A stretch of DNA of 64,000 bases from Flavobacteriaceae bacterium MAR_2009_75 (GTDB lineage Bacteria > Bacteroidota > Bacteroidia > Flavobacteriales > Flavobacteriaceae): assembly GCA_002813285.1 (NCBI GenBank), contig PHTZ01000001.1:4587501-4651500 (forward strand). Reading direction: 5' to 3'. Positions 42,844 through 52,813 of the stretch are shown here, one piece after another; within the stretch, counting starts at the first letter, position 1; every line of letters starts with the position of its first letter. Under the pieces are notes generated by a model. The model made no database searches, was not told where the DNA came from, and was given only the letters and a program-made list of their open reading frames with translations. Made by a program: the position numbers and the translations under genes.

Positions 42844-44355
42844 TTAAATTATATTCAGCATTTTTTCAGTGGCTTTGATAGCCGAAACAGTCTGGTCAGA
42901 ATCTAAGCCACGAGATGTAAATTCTTTTCCTTCGGCATTCCATGTGATTATGGTTTCACACAAGGCATCAGAATTGCTGCCAGGTGGTATTCGAACTGCA
43001 TAATCCACTAATTTGGGAAGTTGCATTTTTCGAGTAGTATAGATTTTGTGTAGGGCATTCATAAAAGCATCATATTGCCCGTCTCCAGAGGCATTCTCTT
43101 CATACGTTTTACCATCGATTTCTAACAGCAGGGTAGTAGAGGGGCGTAGTCCTTTAGAATGGGTAAGCACATACGACTTTACGAAAACCTTTTGTTGGTA
43201 ATCGGTATCAAGAACATCGGAAATAATATATGGTAAATCTTCTTTGGTTACCTTTTCCTTTTTATCACCCAACTCGATAATTCGAGCGGTAACTTTTTTA
43301 AGTTCTTCATCATTTAAGGTCAGCCCAAGCTCTTGAAGATTTTTTTGAATATTGGCCTTACCTGACATTTTTCCTAAGGCATACTTTCGTTTTCTACCAA
43401 AACGCTCAGGCATTAAATCACTAAAGTAAAGATTGTTCTTACTGTCGCCATCAGCATGTATGCCGGCAGTTTGTGTAAAAACATTATCGCCCACAATAGG
43501 TTTGTTCGCAGGTATACCGAAGCCCGTGAATGCCGATACCAGCTTACTTACTCTGTACAATGCTTTTTCGTCAACATTGATTTTTACCTCTGGCAAAAAG
43601 TCATTGATTACGGCAATGGCACTGGCCATTGGGGCATTACCTGCACGTTCGCCCATACCGTTCACGGTAAGGTGTAGACCATGACAACCCGCTTGCACAG
43701 CTTCCATTATATTGGCGACTCCAAGATCATAATCGTTATGCCCGTGAAAATCGAAATGCAAGTCAGGAAAACGTTCAACAATTTCCTTGATATACTCTCG
43801 CGTCTCACTATATGTTAGAATGCCTAAAGTGTCGGGCAACAGTACTCGTTTTATAGGCTGGGTAGACAAGAATTGTAGAAATTCAAAGACATACTCTTTA
43901 GAATTTCGCATTCCGTTACTCCAATCTTCCAAATAAATATTGTTGATAAAACCTTTCTCGGTAGCTTTTGAGAAAATATCGGCAATCTCTTTAAAATGCT
44001 GTTGCGGTGTTTTTCTTAGCTGATGCTTCAAATGGTTCATGGAACCTTTGGTGAGCAGGTTCTGTGATTTTGCACCAGCTTTTTCCATCCACTCTAAAGA
44101 AATTCCACCATCAACAAAGGTGAGTACTTCTACTCGATCTAAATAGTTCTGTTCAGCTGCCCATTTGGTAATTTGTTGCACAGCTTCGAGCTCCCCTTCA
44201 GAAACTCTTGCCGAAGCTACTTCAATTCGGTCAACTTCAAGCTCATCGAGCAACAGTTTGGCCAAGGTGAGTTTTTCGGAGGCGGTAAATGATACACCAG
44301 ATGTCTGCTCGCCATCGCGCAGCGTAGTGTCCATAATTTCCAAGTGTCTCTTCAT
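42844..44355 (-). CDS. leuA: 2-isopropylmalate synthase/citramalate synthase family (LeuA type)
   Basis: A 503-aa HMGL-like acyltransferase. The DTTLRDGEQTSGVSF start, the HGHNDYDLGVANIMEAVQAG metal-binding segment and a C-terminal LeuA regulatory domain (about 380-500, leucine-sensing in relatives) are visible. Its place in the leu order says isopropylmalate synthase, condensing 2-oxoisovalerate with acetyl-CoA, but this subgroup also contains citramalate synthases (CimA) that use pyruvate; the sequence alone cannot settle it. If it were CimA, isoleucine could also form without ilvA. It overlaps none; 54 bases after leuD. Confidence 0.85.
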   Translation of the reverse strand: MKRHLEIMDTTLRDGEQTSGVSFTASEKLTLAKLLLDELEVDRIEVASARVSEGELEAVQQITKWAAEQNYLDRVEVLTFVDGGISLEWMEKAGAKSQNLLTKGSMNHLKHQLRKTPQQHFKEIADIFSKATEKGFINNIYLEDWSNGMRNSKEYVFEFLQFLSTQPIKRVLLPDTLGILTYSETREYIKEIVERFPDLHFDFHGHNDYDLGVANIMEAVQAGCHGLHLTVNGMGERAGNAPMASAIAVINDFLPEVKINVDEKALYRVSKLVSAFTGFGIPANKPIVGDNVFTQTAGIHADGDSKNNLYFSDLMPERFGRKRKYALGKMSGKANIQKNLQELGLTLNDEELKKVTARIIELGDKKEKVTKEDLPYIISDVLDTDYQQKVFVKSYVLTHSKGLRPSTTLLLEIDGKTYEENASGDGQYDAFMNALHKIYTTRKMQLPKLVDYAVRIPPGSNSDALCETIITWNAEGKEFTSRGLDSDQTVSAIKATEKMLNII

Positions 44356-44408
44356 TTTCTACCTAGCGGTCTTCAGATGTAAAAGTTGATTTTGTTTCTC
44401 GAAAGCGA

Positions 44409-45005
44409 TTAAAACGGTCTTTTTTGAGCGAAAGTTTTGATGTCTTCTTTGATGTTCAAAAGATAATCGATATCATCGAAGCCGTTGGTCATGTTGTCTT
44501 TTTTGTAGGTGTTGATATCAAACCCTTCGCTTTCGCCAGTGGCCAAAATGGTCACTTTTTGCTCAGGAAGATTCACTTCGAATTCCGCTTTAGGGTCTTT
44601 TTCAATTTCAGTAAAAATTTTCTGAAGAAAATCTGCGCTTACCTGAACGGGTAAAACCCCAATGTTCAGGCAATTACCTCTAAATATATCGGCGAAAAAG
44701 CTTGAAATAACACAACGGAAACCATAATCGTACACAGCCCAAGCAGCGTGCTCGCGAGAAGAACCGGAACCAAAATTTTTGCCGCCCACCAAAATTTGAC
44801 CACTGTAGATCGGATTGTTCAAAATGAAATCTTTCTTTGGTGTATTGTCTTGATTGTAACGCCAATCGCGGAAAAGATTATCGCCAAAGCCCTTTCTTTC
44901 TGTCGCTTTTAAAAAACGAGCAGGTATGATTTGATCTGTATCGACATTCTCTATAGGAAGCGGGACTGCCGTTGAAGTTAATTTTGTGAATTTATCGTAT
45001 GCCAT
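44409..45005 (-). CDS. leuD: 3-isopropylmalate dehydratase, small subunit
   Basis: A 198-aa swivel domain that pairs with LeuC to isomerise 2- to 3-isopropylmalate. Typical elements are VDTDQIIPARFLK near the start, NNPIYSGQILVGGKNFGSGSSREHA in the middle and ILATGESEGFDI near the end. It stands 32 bases after leuC, as expected for subunits of one heterodimer. Confidence 0.96.
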   Translation of the reverse strand: MAYDKFTKLTSTAVPLPIENVDTDQIIPARFLKATERKGFGDNLFRDWRYNQDNTPKKDFILNNPIYSGQILVGGKNFGSGSSREHAAWAVYDYGFRCVISSFFADIFRGNCLNIGVLPVQVSADFLQKIFTEIEKDPKAEFEVNLPEQKVTILATGESEGFDINTYKKDNMTNGFDDIDYLLNIKEDIKTFAQKRPF

Positions 45006-45036
45006 GGTTTATTTTTTTTGATGATGTTGCCAATAT

Positions 45037-46455
45037 TTAGCCTGCAACTTCTTCTTGCATTAGTTCTCTAGGGTCGGTAACCTTACCGGTAACCGCTGCT
45101 GCTGCCGCTACTAACGGACTGGCGAGAAGGGTTCTAGAGCCTGGGCCTTGTCGCCCTTCAAAGTTTCTGTTCGATGTACTTACGGCCAATTTTCCCGGGG
45201 GCACTTTATCGTCGTTCATAGCCAAACAAGCGGAACAACCGGGCTCACGAAGCGCAAAGCCGGCTTCGGTCAAAATATCCAACAGGCCTTCTTCTTTGAT
45301 TGCAGCTTCTACTTTGTGGCTTCCGGGTACTAACCAAGCCGTTACATTATCCGCTTTTTTTCTTCCCTTGATAACAGAAGTAAAAGCTCTAAAATCTTCA
45401 ATTCTTCCATTCGTACAACTTCCCAAGAAAACAAAATCAATAGGCTTACCGATCATCTTGTCGCCTTCGCCGAATTTCATGTACTGCAAAGACTTTTTAT
45501 AAGTTGTGGCACCACCTTGGGCCTCATCAAAAGTAGGAATGTCGTTGCTGATACCCATACCCATACCAGGGTTGGTACCGTAAGTAATCATTGGTTCTAT
45601 CAATGAACCATCAAATGATAATTCCTTATCAAAAATGGCATCATCATCGGTATAAAGGGTTTCCCAATATTCCATAGCTGTATCCCAAGCCTCGCCCTTA
45701 GGGGTAAACTCACGACCTTTTATGTAATCAAAAGTGGTTTCATCGGGAGCGATCATACCACCACGAGCGCCCATTTCGATACTAAGGTTACAAACGGTCA
45801 TACGACCCTCCATCGTCATATTCTTGAACACATCACCTGCATATTCTACAAAATAGCCGGTGGCACCAGAAGTTGTTAATTGAGATATAATGAAAAGTGC
45901 GACATCTTTTGGCGTAACCCCGAATTGAAGGTCACCTGTAATATTGATGCGCATTCTTTTTGGTTTGGGCTGCATAATGCATTGAGTCGCCAATACCATT
46001 TCAACTTCAGAGGTACCGATGCCGAAAGCAATGGCACCAAAAGCACCATGGGTAGAGGTATGCGAATCACCACAAACGATGGTCGCACCTGGCACGGTAA
46101 TACCATATTCAGGCCCGACAACGTGTACAATACCATTTTTTTCATGACCAAGGCCCCAGTAAGAAATACCATGCTCATTGGCATTTTCTTCCAACATTTT
46201 AAGCTGGTTGGCAGATAATGGGTCGGCCACTGGCAAATGTTGGTTGATGGTAGGGGTGTTATGGTCTGCCGTAGCAAAGGTTTTTTCAGGGTGTAATACT
46301 GGAATACTCCTATTTTTTAAACCTAAAAAAGCCACGGGGCTAGTTACTTCATGAACCATGTGACGGTCTATAAACAGTACGTCTGGTCCGTTTTCTATTT
46401 GGTGGACCACATGCGAGTCCCACACTTTATCGAACAATGTCTTCTTTGCACTCAT
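45037..46455 (-). CDS. leuC: 3-isopropylmalate dehydratase, large subunit
   Basis: A 472-aa aconitase-family subunit carrying the [4Fe-4S] cluster. Cluster cysteines are in FLGSCTNGR and [34 protein letters not shown] and the GMIAPDE region complete the active-site signature. It is the first gene of the leftward leuCDAB run and has a -7 box 22 bases before its start. The order leuC-leuD-leuA-leuB differs from the enteric leuABCD but is common in Bacteroidota. Confidence 0.97.
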   Translation of the reverse strand: MSAKKTLFDKVWDSHVVHQIENGPDVLFIDRHMVHEVTSPVAFLGLKNRSIPVLHPEKTFATADHNTPTINQHLPVADPLSANQLKMLEENANEHGISYWGLGHEKNGIVHVVGPEYGITVPGATIVCGDSHTSTHGAFGAIAFGIGTSEVEMVLATQCIMQPKPKRMRINITGDLQFGVTPKDVALFIISQLTTSGATGYFVEYAGDVFKNMTMEGRMTVCNLSIEMGARGGMIAPDETTFDYIKGREFTPKGEAWDTAMEYWETLYTDDDAIFDKELSFDGSLIEPMITYGTNPGMGMGISNDIPTFDEAQGGATTYKKSLQYMKFGEGDKMIGKPIDFVFLGSCTNGRIEDFRAFTSVIKGRKKADNVTAWLVPGSHKVEAAIKEEGLLDILTEAGFALREPGCSACLAMNDDKVPPGKLAVSTSNRNFEGRQGPGSRTLLASPLVAAAAAVTGKVTDPRELMQEEVAG

Positions 46456-46821
46456 ATTCTTTCAATTCTAAGCAAACAAATCTAGTGAAACATAGCATTT
46501 ATAAGAAATTATTACGATTGAAAATTACGATGTTCAAACTAATATCGGTGTCATTTAATGGATACTTCTATTTAATTACGTTAGTCTCGATTGCAATTTC
46601 AACCTTTAAAGAATAAATGGCTATCTATTGTACTATAGCGATAAACATATTCGTTTAACGAATGCTCAAGAATAAGGAGTTTAAGGATTCTATTCGAGAA
46701 CAAAGTGGCTTGAGAAGACTTTTTGATTGCATCTGAATTACGGTCAATGAAATCTATTATGCCATCGAGGGTTATTTGAAATCGGTCTAGAAGTATTATA
46801 GTTCAGAATCAGCTAATCGGG
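46456..46821 (-). other. Intergenic region upstream of leuC
   Basis: A 366-base spacer between leuC and recG, both read leftward. The leuC -7 box (46477-46484) is the only element I can support. I see no leader peptide rich in Leu codons, no T-box-like structure and no terminator after recG; the rest is AT-rich and featureless. Confidence 0.5.
46477..46484 (-). promoter_or_regulatory. Candidate -7 box (TAGATTTG) for the leu operon
   Basis: On the minus strand TAGATTTG matches TAnnTTTG and lies 22 bases before the leuC ATG at 46455. No TTG stands at the -33 position. Confidence 0.45.
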
Positions 46822-48927
46822 TCAACTAATATAATTCCAGATATTCTTGTGTTTTACAAGTTGAATATAGGTATGCCTGATGACCAAATTTTCGGGCTTT
46901 TCTAGCTTTGCGTCCTCTTTTAGCAACTCAATGGCATAATTTCTAGCGGTTTTCAAAATGTCGTTATCTCTAACAATGTCGGCAATCTTCAAGTTGAGCA
47001 CGCCGCTTTGTTGGGTGCCCATAAGATCTCCCGGTCCGCGTAGTTTAAGATCAACTTCGGCAATTTCAAAGCCGTCATTGGTCTGAACCATGGTTTGTAA
47101 ACGGGTTTTTGCCTCCGAGGATAGTTTATGGCCGGTCATTAGTACACAAAAGCTCTGATCAGCACCGCGACCAACACGTCCGCGCAACTGATGCAGCTGA
47201 GACAGACCGAAACGTTCGGCACTTTCAATGATCATTACCGATGCGTTAGGTACGTTTACGCCGACTTCAATAACTGTGGTAGCGACCATAATTTGAGTTT
47301 CTCCACGTACAAAGCGGTCCATTTCATAATCTTTGTCAGCAGGTTTCATTTGACCGTGCACAATGGATATCTGAAATTCGGGAAGCGGAAAGTCCCGAGC
47401 AATACTTTCATAACCATCCATTAAATCTTTATAATCCAAAGCCTCGGATTCCTGTATCAGCGGATAAACAATATAAATCTGTCGGCCTTTTTTAATTTCA
47501 TCTCGAATAAACTGAAAAACCTTTAGTCGGTTTGAATCGAATCGGTGAACGGTTTTAATAGGTTTTCGCCCAGGAGGAAGTTCATCGATAACAGAAATAT
47601 CTAAATCGCCATAAAGGCTCATGGCTAGCGTACGCGGTATTGGGGTTGCGGTCATCACAAGAATATGTGGCGGTATGTCGTTTTTGTGCCATAATTTCGA
47701 ACGTTGACCAACCCCAAAGCGATGCTGCTCATCAATAATGGCTAAGCCCAAATTTTGAAATTGCACCTTGTCTTCCAAAAGAGCATGAGTGCCGATTAGG
47801 ATGTTCAACGTTCCATTTTCTAGTGATTCATGAATGGTGTTTCGCTCCGATTTTTTTGTGGAACCTGTCAGTAACGAACAATTTACGTTGATGTTAGAAA
47901 GCAATTCTCTAATACCTGTATAATGTTGATTGGCCAATATTTCTGTGGGAGCCATTAAACAAGCTTGAAAACCATTATCTATAGCCAATAGCATGGTCAT
48001 AACCGCCACTATAGTCTTGCCAGAGCCCACATCACCTTGTAACAGACGGTTCATTTGGGCATTACTGCCTAAATCCGCCCTGATCTCTTTGATAACTCTT
48101 TTTTGTGCTCCGGTTAGTTCAAACGGAAGGTAATCGTTATAAAATTCATTAAAAAGTTTGCCTACTTGATTAAAAGGGAACCCCTTTATTTTTTGTTTTC
48201 GAAGTGCCTTTTTAGTAAGTAGTTGCAGTTGTATGTAAAATAACTCTTCAAACTTTAATCTGAATTGGGCTTTTGCCAACAATTCTTGATTTTTAGGAAA
48301 GTGGATATTAAAAAGCGATTCAGCCTTTGGTAAAAGTTTCAGTTCATAAATCAGCTTGTCGGATAGCGTTTCGGCGAATCTTCCATTGGTTTCTAGGAAT
48401 AATTGTTGAACCATTTTACTGATTACCCTATTGGTAATACCCTTATTGCTCAGTTTTTCGGTGGAGGGATAGATGGGTTGCATCACAATTTTGTGACCCT
48501 GTTGATGTTCTTTCAGCAGTTCCATATCTGGGTGTGGCATAGAGAACTTACCATTAAACCAGTTGCACTTGCCGAAAATTACATATGGGGTATTGAGCTT
48601 TAGGTTTTCCCTAATCCATTTTTGACCTCTGAACCATACAAGCTCCATATCTCCGGTATCGTCAACAAAGGTTGCTACCAATCGTTTCCCCCTTTTTTGC
48701 TCTACCGTTTTGATATTAATGATCTTACCGATAATTTGAACATCGGCATTACTCCGTTGCAATTGTCCAATCTTGTAGTACTGTGTCTTATCTAGATACC
48801 GATTGGGATAAAGATTGAGTAAATCTTGAAATATTTTGATACCAAGCTCGCTCTGAAGGGTTTCGGCACGGTTAGGGCCTACACCTTTCAGGTATACAAT
48901 CGGCGTTTGCATGAAATTGGCATTCAT
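46822..48927 (-). CDS. recG: ATP-dependent DNA helicase RecG
   Basis: A 701-aa superfamily-2 helicase that remodels stalled forks and Holliday junctions. The N-terminal wedge/OB domain (...YLKGVGPNRAETL, then LVATFVDDTGDMELVWFRG) precedes the motor. Walker A is LLQGDVGSGKT with Lys304; the DExH motif is IIDEQHRFGV; motif VI is QLRGRVGRGADQSF. The start at 48927 yields MNANFMQTPIV; an internal ATG at 48912 also precedes all conserved sequence. It is divergent from the M1 peptidase gene across 78 bases. Confidence 0.96.
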   Translation of the reverse strand: MNANFMQTPIVYLKGVGPNRAETLQSELGIKIFQDLLNLYPNRYLDKTQYYKIGQLQRSNADVQIIGKIINIKTVEQKRGKRLVATFVDDTGDMELVWFRGQKWIRENLKLNTPYVIFGKCNWFNGKFSMPHPDMELLKEHQQGHKIVMQPIYPSTEKLSNKGITNRVISKMVQQLFLETNGRFAETLSDKLIYELKLLPKAESLFNIHFPKNQELLAKAQFRLKFEELFYIQLQLLTKKALRKQKIKGFPFNQVGKLFNEFYNDYLPFELTGAQKRVIKEIRADLGSNAQMNRLLQGDVGSGKTIVAVMTMLLAIDNGFQACLMAPTEILANQHYTGIRELLSNINVNCSLLTGSTKKSERNTIHESLENGTLNILIGTHALLEDKVQFQNLGLAIIDEQHRFGVGQRSKLWHKNDIPPHILVMTATPIPRTLAMSLYGDLDISVIDELPPGRKPIKTVHRFDSNRLKVFQFIRDEIKKGRQIYIVYPLIQESEALDYKDLMDGYESIARDFPLPEFQISIVHGQMKPADKDYEMDRFVRGETQIMVATTVIEVGVNVPNASVMIIESAERFGLSQLHQLRGRVGRGADQSFCVLMTGHKLSSEAKTRLQTMVQTNDGFEIAEVDLKLRGPGDLMGTQQSGVLNLKIADIVRDNDILKTARNYAIELLKEDAKLEKPENLVIRHTYIQLVKHKNIWNYIS

Positions 48928-48972
48928 GCGACTAAATTAGCGGTTAGGTCTAATAGGCACAAACTAAAACCT

Positions 48973-48980
48973 TAAATTTG
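48973..48980 (+). promoter_or_regulatory. Candidate -7 box (TAAATTTG) for the M1 peptidase-patatin pair
   Basis: TAAATTTG fits TAnnTTTG, 25 bases before the chosen ATG at 49006. The position helps reject the TTG at 48994. No clear -33 TTG. Confidence 0.45.
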
Positions 48981-49005
48981 GTGTACTCTTTGTTTGCATA
49001 ACTTC

Positions 49006-51090
49006 ATGAGAAACGTTTTTCTACTTATTTTTTCAAGTATTTTCTTGCTTTCATACGGTCAACATCAAGATAAGGTCGATTTTCTCCGTGCCGATATTGA
49101 AGTCGAATTATTTCCTGAAAACGAAAAGGTAGTTGGTAGTATCAATTATGAGTTTATGGTACTTCAAGATGTAGATTCCGTTTTTCTCGATGCCCATAAT
49201 ATGGTATTTGAAAAAGTGGAAATTGATAATAACAAGATAATATACAACAATAGCAATAGATATATTACCGTACATGGAAAGTTTCTAAAAGGAGTGAACT
49301 ATCAACTTTCATTAAGCTATTCTTGCCAGCCCGAACAAACCGTCTATTTCTTAGGATGGAATGATGCCATCGAAAATAATGAACAAATTTGGACCCAAGG
49401 TCAGGGGAAGTATACCAGTCATTGGCTGCCGAGTTTTGATGACATGCAAGAAAAGGTGGAGTTTGATATGAACATTACCGCCCACAAAGACTACAAGGTG
49501 GTTGGTAATGGGTTATTTAAACAAAAAATGAAGACTTCAGAAAATAAAGTTCGCTGGTCGTTCGATATGCAAAAGCCCATGAGCAGTTATTTATTGGCAT
49601 TTGTAGTAGGCAACTATAGCGAGCAAAAATTAATTTCAAAAAGCGGAGTGCCAATAATAAATTACTACTACCCTCAAGATACTTTAAAAGCAGAACCTAC
49701 TTATCGGTATACAAAGCAGATTTTCGATTTGTTTGAAGAGGAAATCGGGGTTTCTTACCCGTGGCAAAATTATAAACAGATTCCCGTTCGGGACTTCCTG
49801 TATGCTGGAATGGAAAATACCGGTACCACCATTTACTCCGATGGCTATGTTATCGATTCTACAGCCTTTATAGATAAGAATTATGTGAATATTAATGCCC
49901 ATGAAATGGCTCATCAGTGGTTCGGGAATCTTGTTACCGAAAAAGATGGGCACCATCATTGGCTTCATGAAGGCTTCGCCACTTATTATGCGTATATAGC
50001 AGAAAAAGAAATTTTCGGGGAGGAGCATTTTTATTGGCACCTCTACAAAACCTTACTGGATTTAAAGCAAGCTGAGAATAGGGGAGAAGGACAAAGTGTA
50101 TTAAACCCAAAAGCAAGTAGTCTTACATTTTATGAAAAAGGCGCTTGGGCCCTTTTTGCCTTGCGTGAACATCTAGGTGATGCCGAATTTAAGGCAGGTA
50201 TAAAAAATTACTTGGCCAAACATGCCTTTAAAAATGTAACTGTCACAGACTTTTTACATGAGATGAAAAAGGCCAGTGGCAAAAATTTATCAGAATATAA
50301 GAAGCGATGGTTAGAGAGTTCTTCAATCGATACATCAAAAGCATATGAACTTCTAGCTGACAAATCGAAATCACTTAAAATTTTGTTCGATTTACAGGGC
50401 AAAATAAAAAATGGTGAAATAACTACGGAAGATTACAAATGGTATTGGCAAAACAGTAATTCTACCTATTTAAAGAGACACCTTTTAGAAGCCTATTTTA
50501 ATGAATTACCTAAAAAAATAATAAAAGAGGTGTTTACTTCCTCAGATACAAAACTAAGGCAAGTTTTATCAGAAAAAGTTGAGGAGATTCCTTTAGAACT
50601 TAAATCCGATTTTGAATCGCTCTTGAATGATGATAGTTATATAACCATTGAAAATACATTGGTCAAACTTTGGTCAGCATACCCTAACGAGCGTAAGAAA
50701 TATTTAGATGCGACCAAGAATATGGTGGGGCTGCCGAATATGAACATACGGTTGTTATGGCTGACCCTAGCCATTTTCACACATGATTTTGAGGTTGAAA
50801 AAACCCAAGAATATTTCAATGAACTTAGTGGGTATACTTCTGCCTCATTTTCGTGGGAGGTTCGATTAAAGGCTTTTCAGTATCTCACAGAAGCTGGTTT
50901 TACCGATGAAGCTCTTCAAAATCTTATTCTGGCAACAGAACACCACAGTTGGCAATTCAAAAAATACGCCCGTAATTTGATAGAAAGCTTTTTACAGAAT
51001 GACGAACAAAAAAATCGGATACACGAACTTTACAAAGAACTAAAACTTAATGATTTTCGTTATATGAATATTAAATTAGGCATAGAATGA
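49006..51090 (+). CDS. M1-family metallo-aminopeptidase, secreted
   Basis: A 694-aa zinc aminopeptidase. The signal peptide spans about residues 1-17, ending in LLSYGQ. The exopeptidase motif GMENTGTTIYSDG precedes the zinc site HEMAHQWFGN with His299, Glu300 and His303, and the third ligand Glu322 lies in WLHEGFATYY (HExxH-x18-E). A C-terminal helical region follows. The ATG at 49006 is preferred to the TTG at 48994, which would add residues before the signal. The stop overlaps the patatin-like gene by four bases (ATGA). Likely periplasmic or surface peptide breakdown. Confidence 0.93.
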   Translation: MRNVFLLIFSSIFLLSYGQHQDKVDFLRADIEVELFPENEKVVGSINYEFMVLQDVDSVFLDAHNMVFEKVEIDNNKIIYNNSNRYITVHGKFLKGVNYQLSLSYSCQPEQTVYFLGWNDAIENNEQIWTQGQGKYTSHWLPSFDDMQEKVEFDMNITAHKDYKVVGNGLFKQKMKTSENKVRWSFDMQKPMSSYLLAFVVGNYSEQKLISKSGVPIINYYYPQDTLKAEPTYRYTKQIFDLFEEEIGVSYPWQNYKQIPVRDFLYAGMENTGTTIYSDGYVIDSTAFIDKNYVNINAHEMAHQWFGNLVTEKDGHHHWLHEGFATYYAYIAEKEIFGEEHFYWHLYKTLLDLKQAENRGEGQSVLNPKASSLTFYEKGAWALFALREHLGDAEFKAGIKNYLAKHAFKNVTVTDFLHEMKKASGKNLSEYKKRWLESSSIDTSKAYELLADKSKSLKILFDLQGKIKNGEITTEDYKWYWQNSNSTYLKRHLLEAYFNELPKKIIKEVFTSSDTKLRQVLSEKVEEIPLELKSDFESLLNDDSYITIENTLVKLWSAYPNERKKYLDATKNMVGLPNMNIRLLWLTLAIFTHDFEVEKTQEYFNELSGYTSASFSWEVRLKAFQYLTEAGFTDEALQNLILATEHHSWQFKKYARNLIESFLQNDEQKNRIHELYKELKLNDFRYMNIKLGIE

Positions 51091-52007
51091 GAGCGTTGGT
51101 TATTTCAGGAGGAGGTAGTAAAGGTGCTTTTGCAGGCGGTGTCGCTCAATACTTAATGCAAGAGCTGAATCATAAGTATGATTTATTTCTAGGTACCTCT
51201 ACAGGTAGTTTGTTGATATCGCACCTGGCACTTCAGAAAATAGATAAAATAAAGGAAATTTATACCTCGGTCAATCAGGACAGTATTTTTAGTAACTGCC
51301 CATTCACCATAGAGAAGAAGTATGGTGTTCATAGTATAGGAATCAACCATTGGAACGTACTTCGAAATTTTTATCGAGGAAGAAAAACTTTTGGAGAGAG
51401 TCGAAACCTACTGAAACTCATTCAGAATACCTTGACTCGTGAAGAGTTTGAAATATTAAAGAAAGGCCCAATGGAAATTATTTCTACGGTCTCTAACCTT
51501 TCACTCAATCAAGTAGAATATAAATCTATCAACGATTATAGCTATGAAGATTTTTGTGAATGGATATGGATATCATGTAACTACACCCCATTTATGAGCT
51601 TGGTTCGTAAAAATGGATGTGAATACGCCGATGGCGGACTAGGAAACATGGTGCCTATTGAAGAAGCGGTCAAACGAGGTGCCAAAGAAATAGATGTAAT
51701 AGTTCTACAAACAGAAGTAAATCATCTAAATAGACTACCGTCAAAGAATGCGTTTTCACTATTGACTACTATGTTCGAGTTCATGTTAGACCGTATCGAA
51801 ATGCAGAATATTAAAATAGGTAAGTTCGCCGCCAATACGAATGATGCCATTATCAATTTTTATTATACACCCACCGTATTGACCACCAATTCACTGGTTT
51901 TTGATAAAGAAAAGATGACTGCTTGGTGGCAGAGTGGTTATAATTTCGCCAAATACAAGAACAACGAGCTCAATCAAATAGAACCAGAAAAGGGCGAAGT
52001 ATTGTAG
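51087..52007 (+). CDS. Patatin-like phospholipase
   Basis: A 306-aa serine lipid acyl hydrolase. The oxyanion loop is SGGGSKGAFAGGV near the start, the nucleophile elbow is GTSTG with Ser38, and the dyad Asp182 sits in YADGGLGNMVP. No signal peptide is visible, so a cytosolic or cytoplasm-facing lipase is likely. It overlaps the M1 aminopeptidase by four bases. The hairpin at 51988-52024 encloses its last codons and stop. Substrates are unknown; relatives cleave phospholipids or lysophospholipids. Confidence 0.9.
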   Translation: MRALVISGGGSKGAFAGGVAQYLMQELNHKYDLFLGTSTGSLLISHLALQKIDKIKEIYTSVNQDSIFSNCPFTIEKKYGVHSIGINHWNVLRNFYRGRKTFGESRNLLKLIQNTLTREEFEILKKGPMEIISTVSNLSLNQVEYKSINDYSYEDFCEWIWISCNYTPFMSLVRKNGCEYADGGLGNMVPIEEAVKRGAKEIDVIVLQTEVNHLNRLPSKNAFSLLTTMFEFMLDRIEMQNIKIGKFAANTNDAIINFYYTPTVLTTNSLVFDKEKMTAWWQSGYNFAKYKNNELNQIEPEKGEVL

Positions 52008-52024
52008 TTATACTTGCCCTTTTT
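51988..52024 (+). terminator. Terminator that contains the patatin-like gene's stop codon
   Basis: AAAAGGGC-G-AAGTAT (51988-52002) pairs with ATACTT-GCCCTTTTT (52010-52024), one bulged G. The TAG stop (52005-52007) is in the loop. The opposite gene ends at 52049, so the hairpin may serve both directions. Confidence 0.75.
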
Positions 52025-52048
52025 GATGATGTTTTTAAACGTTTTGCG

Positions 52049-52567
52049 TTACCAGAGTTCCCCGATTTCTTTTTTCACAAATGAAAGTGCCGTGGCAGAA
52101 GGTGATTCTTTATCCATGGTTTCGGTCAAAATATCTTCACGTAGTTTATCGGCAGAATCAGTTTCACTCATTGCTGCTTTACGAATCATTTGAACCGTAG
52201 CACTTTTGGCGGCTTTGATAATGTTCCAGCACTCATCTGTCATATATATTTGCTGAGAAAGATTATGGTCGAACTCATTTTCAATAGTTCTAATCAATAG
52301 CGATTCATAATCGTTTTTATCAGATGATTTTGGGGCTACCCTGACGACCAAACTAGGTATGGCCATACGCTCTAAAAACAAAGCCATTCTTTCATAGGCC
52401 TGGAGACGAATCGGTAAGGTGTTTTTTTGCGAATCTTTCTGTAATAAAAATCTTCTGCGCCCTTCTTCATTGCGAGTATGAAGTTTGAAAAAATAAAAAG
52501 CCACGATACCCGTGACCACGGCCGGCAATAAAAAACCGAAAAATTGTAAAATAGTTTCTCCTGACAT
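52049..52567 (-). CDS. Conserved membrane-anchored protein of unknown function
   Basis: A 172-aa protein I do not recognise with confidence; it resembles a small bacteroidotal family with one N-terminal membrane helix (about residues 7-27, FFGFLLPAVVTGIVAFYFF), a basic patch after it (RNEEGRRRF), and an acidic, helix-rich soluble domain. No catalytic motif is seen. The layout fits a membrane-anchored scaffold or signalling adaptor. It is monocistronic on the minus strand and convergent with the patatin-like gene. Confidence 0.7.
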   Translation of the reverse strand: MSGETILQFFGFLLPAVVTGIVAFYFFKLHTRNEEGRRRFLLQKDSQKNTLPIRLQAYERMALFLERMAIPSLVVRVAPKSSDKNDYESLLIRTIENEFDHNLSQQIYMTDECWNIIKAAKSATVQMIRKAAMSETDSADKLREDILTETMDKESPSATALSFVKKEIGELW

Positions 52568-52813
52568 TTTTTGGTGGTTTGTAACCGAGTCTATATGGAT
52601 TTCTCGGTATAATGTTATGATAAGAAAACGAAGTTTTTTTTAAAAAAGTATGGTTTTGTACTAGTTCTTCAAGAAGATTTTAAATTGGATGGTTGAGCTA
52701 TTGACTACACCTAAATAAGTTCATTTTCGTAGATGAAATTGTAGGCGTTAAGATTACAACTATTTTAAGGATAAGATTTGCTTTAAATAGCGAATTAAAA
52801 AAAGGCCTCAATT

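Noticed and set aside
45876-46277. Long antisense frame inside leuC
   Set aside because: Open frame opposite or overlapping a strongly conserved gene in a different phase; codon pattern follows leuC and no promoter is visible.
46456-46821. Leader peptide, T-box or riboswitch upstream of leuC
   Set aside because: I looked for Leu-rich short ORFs and paired stems and found none; only a -7 box is present.
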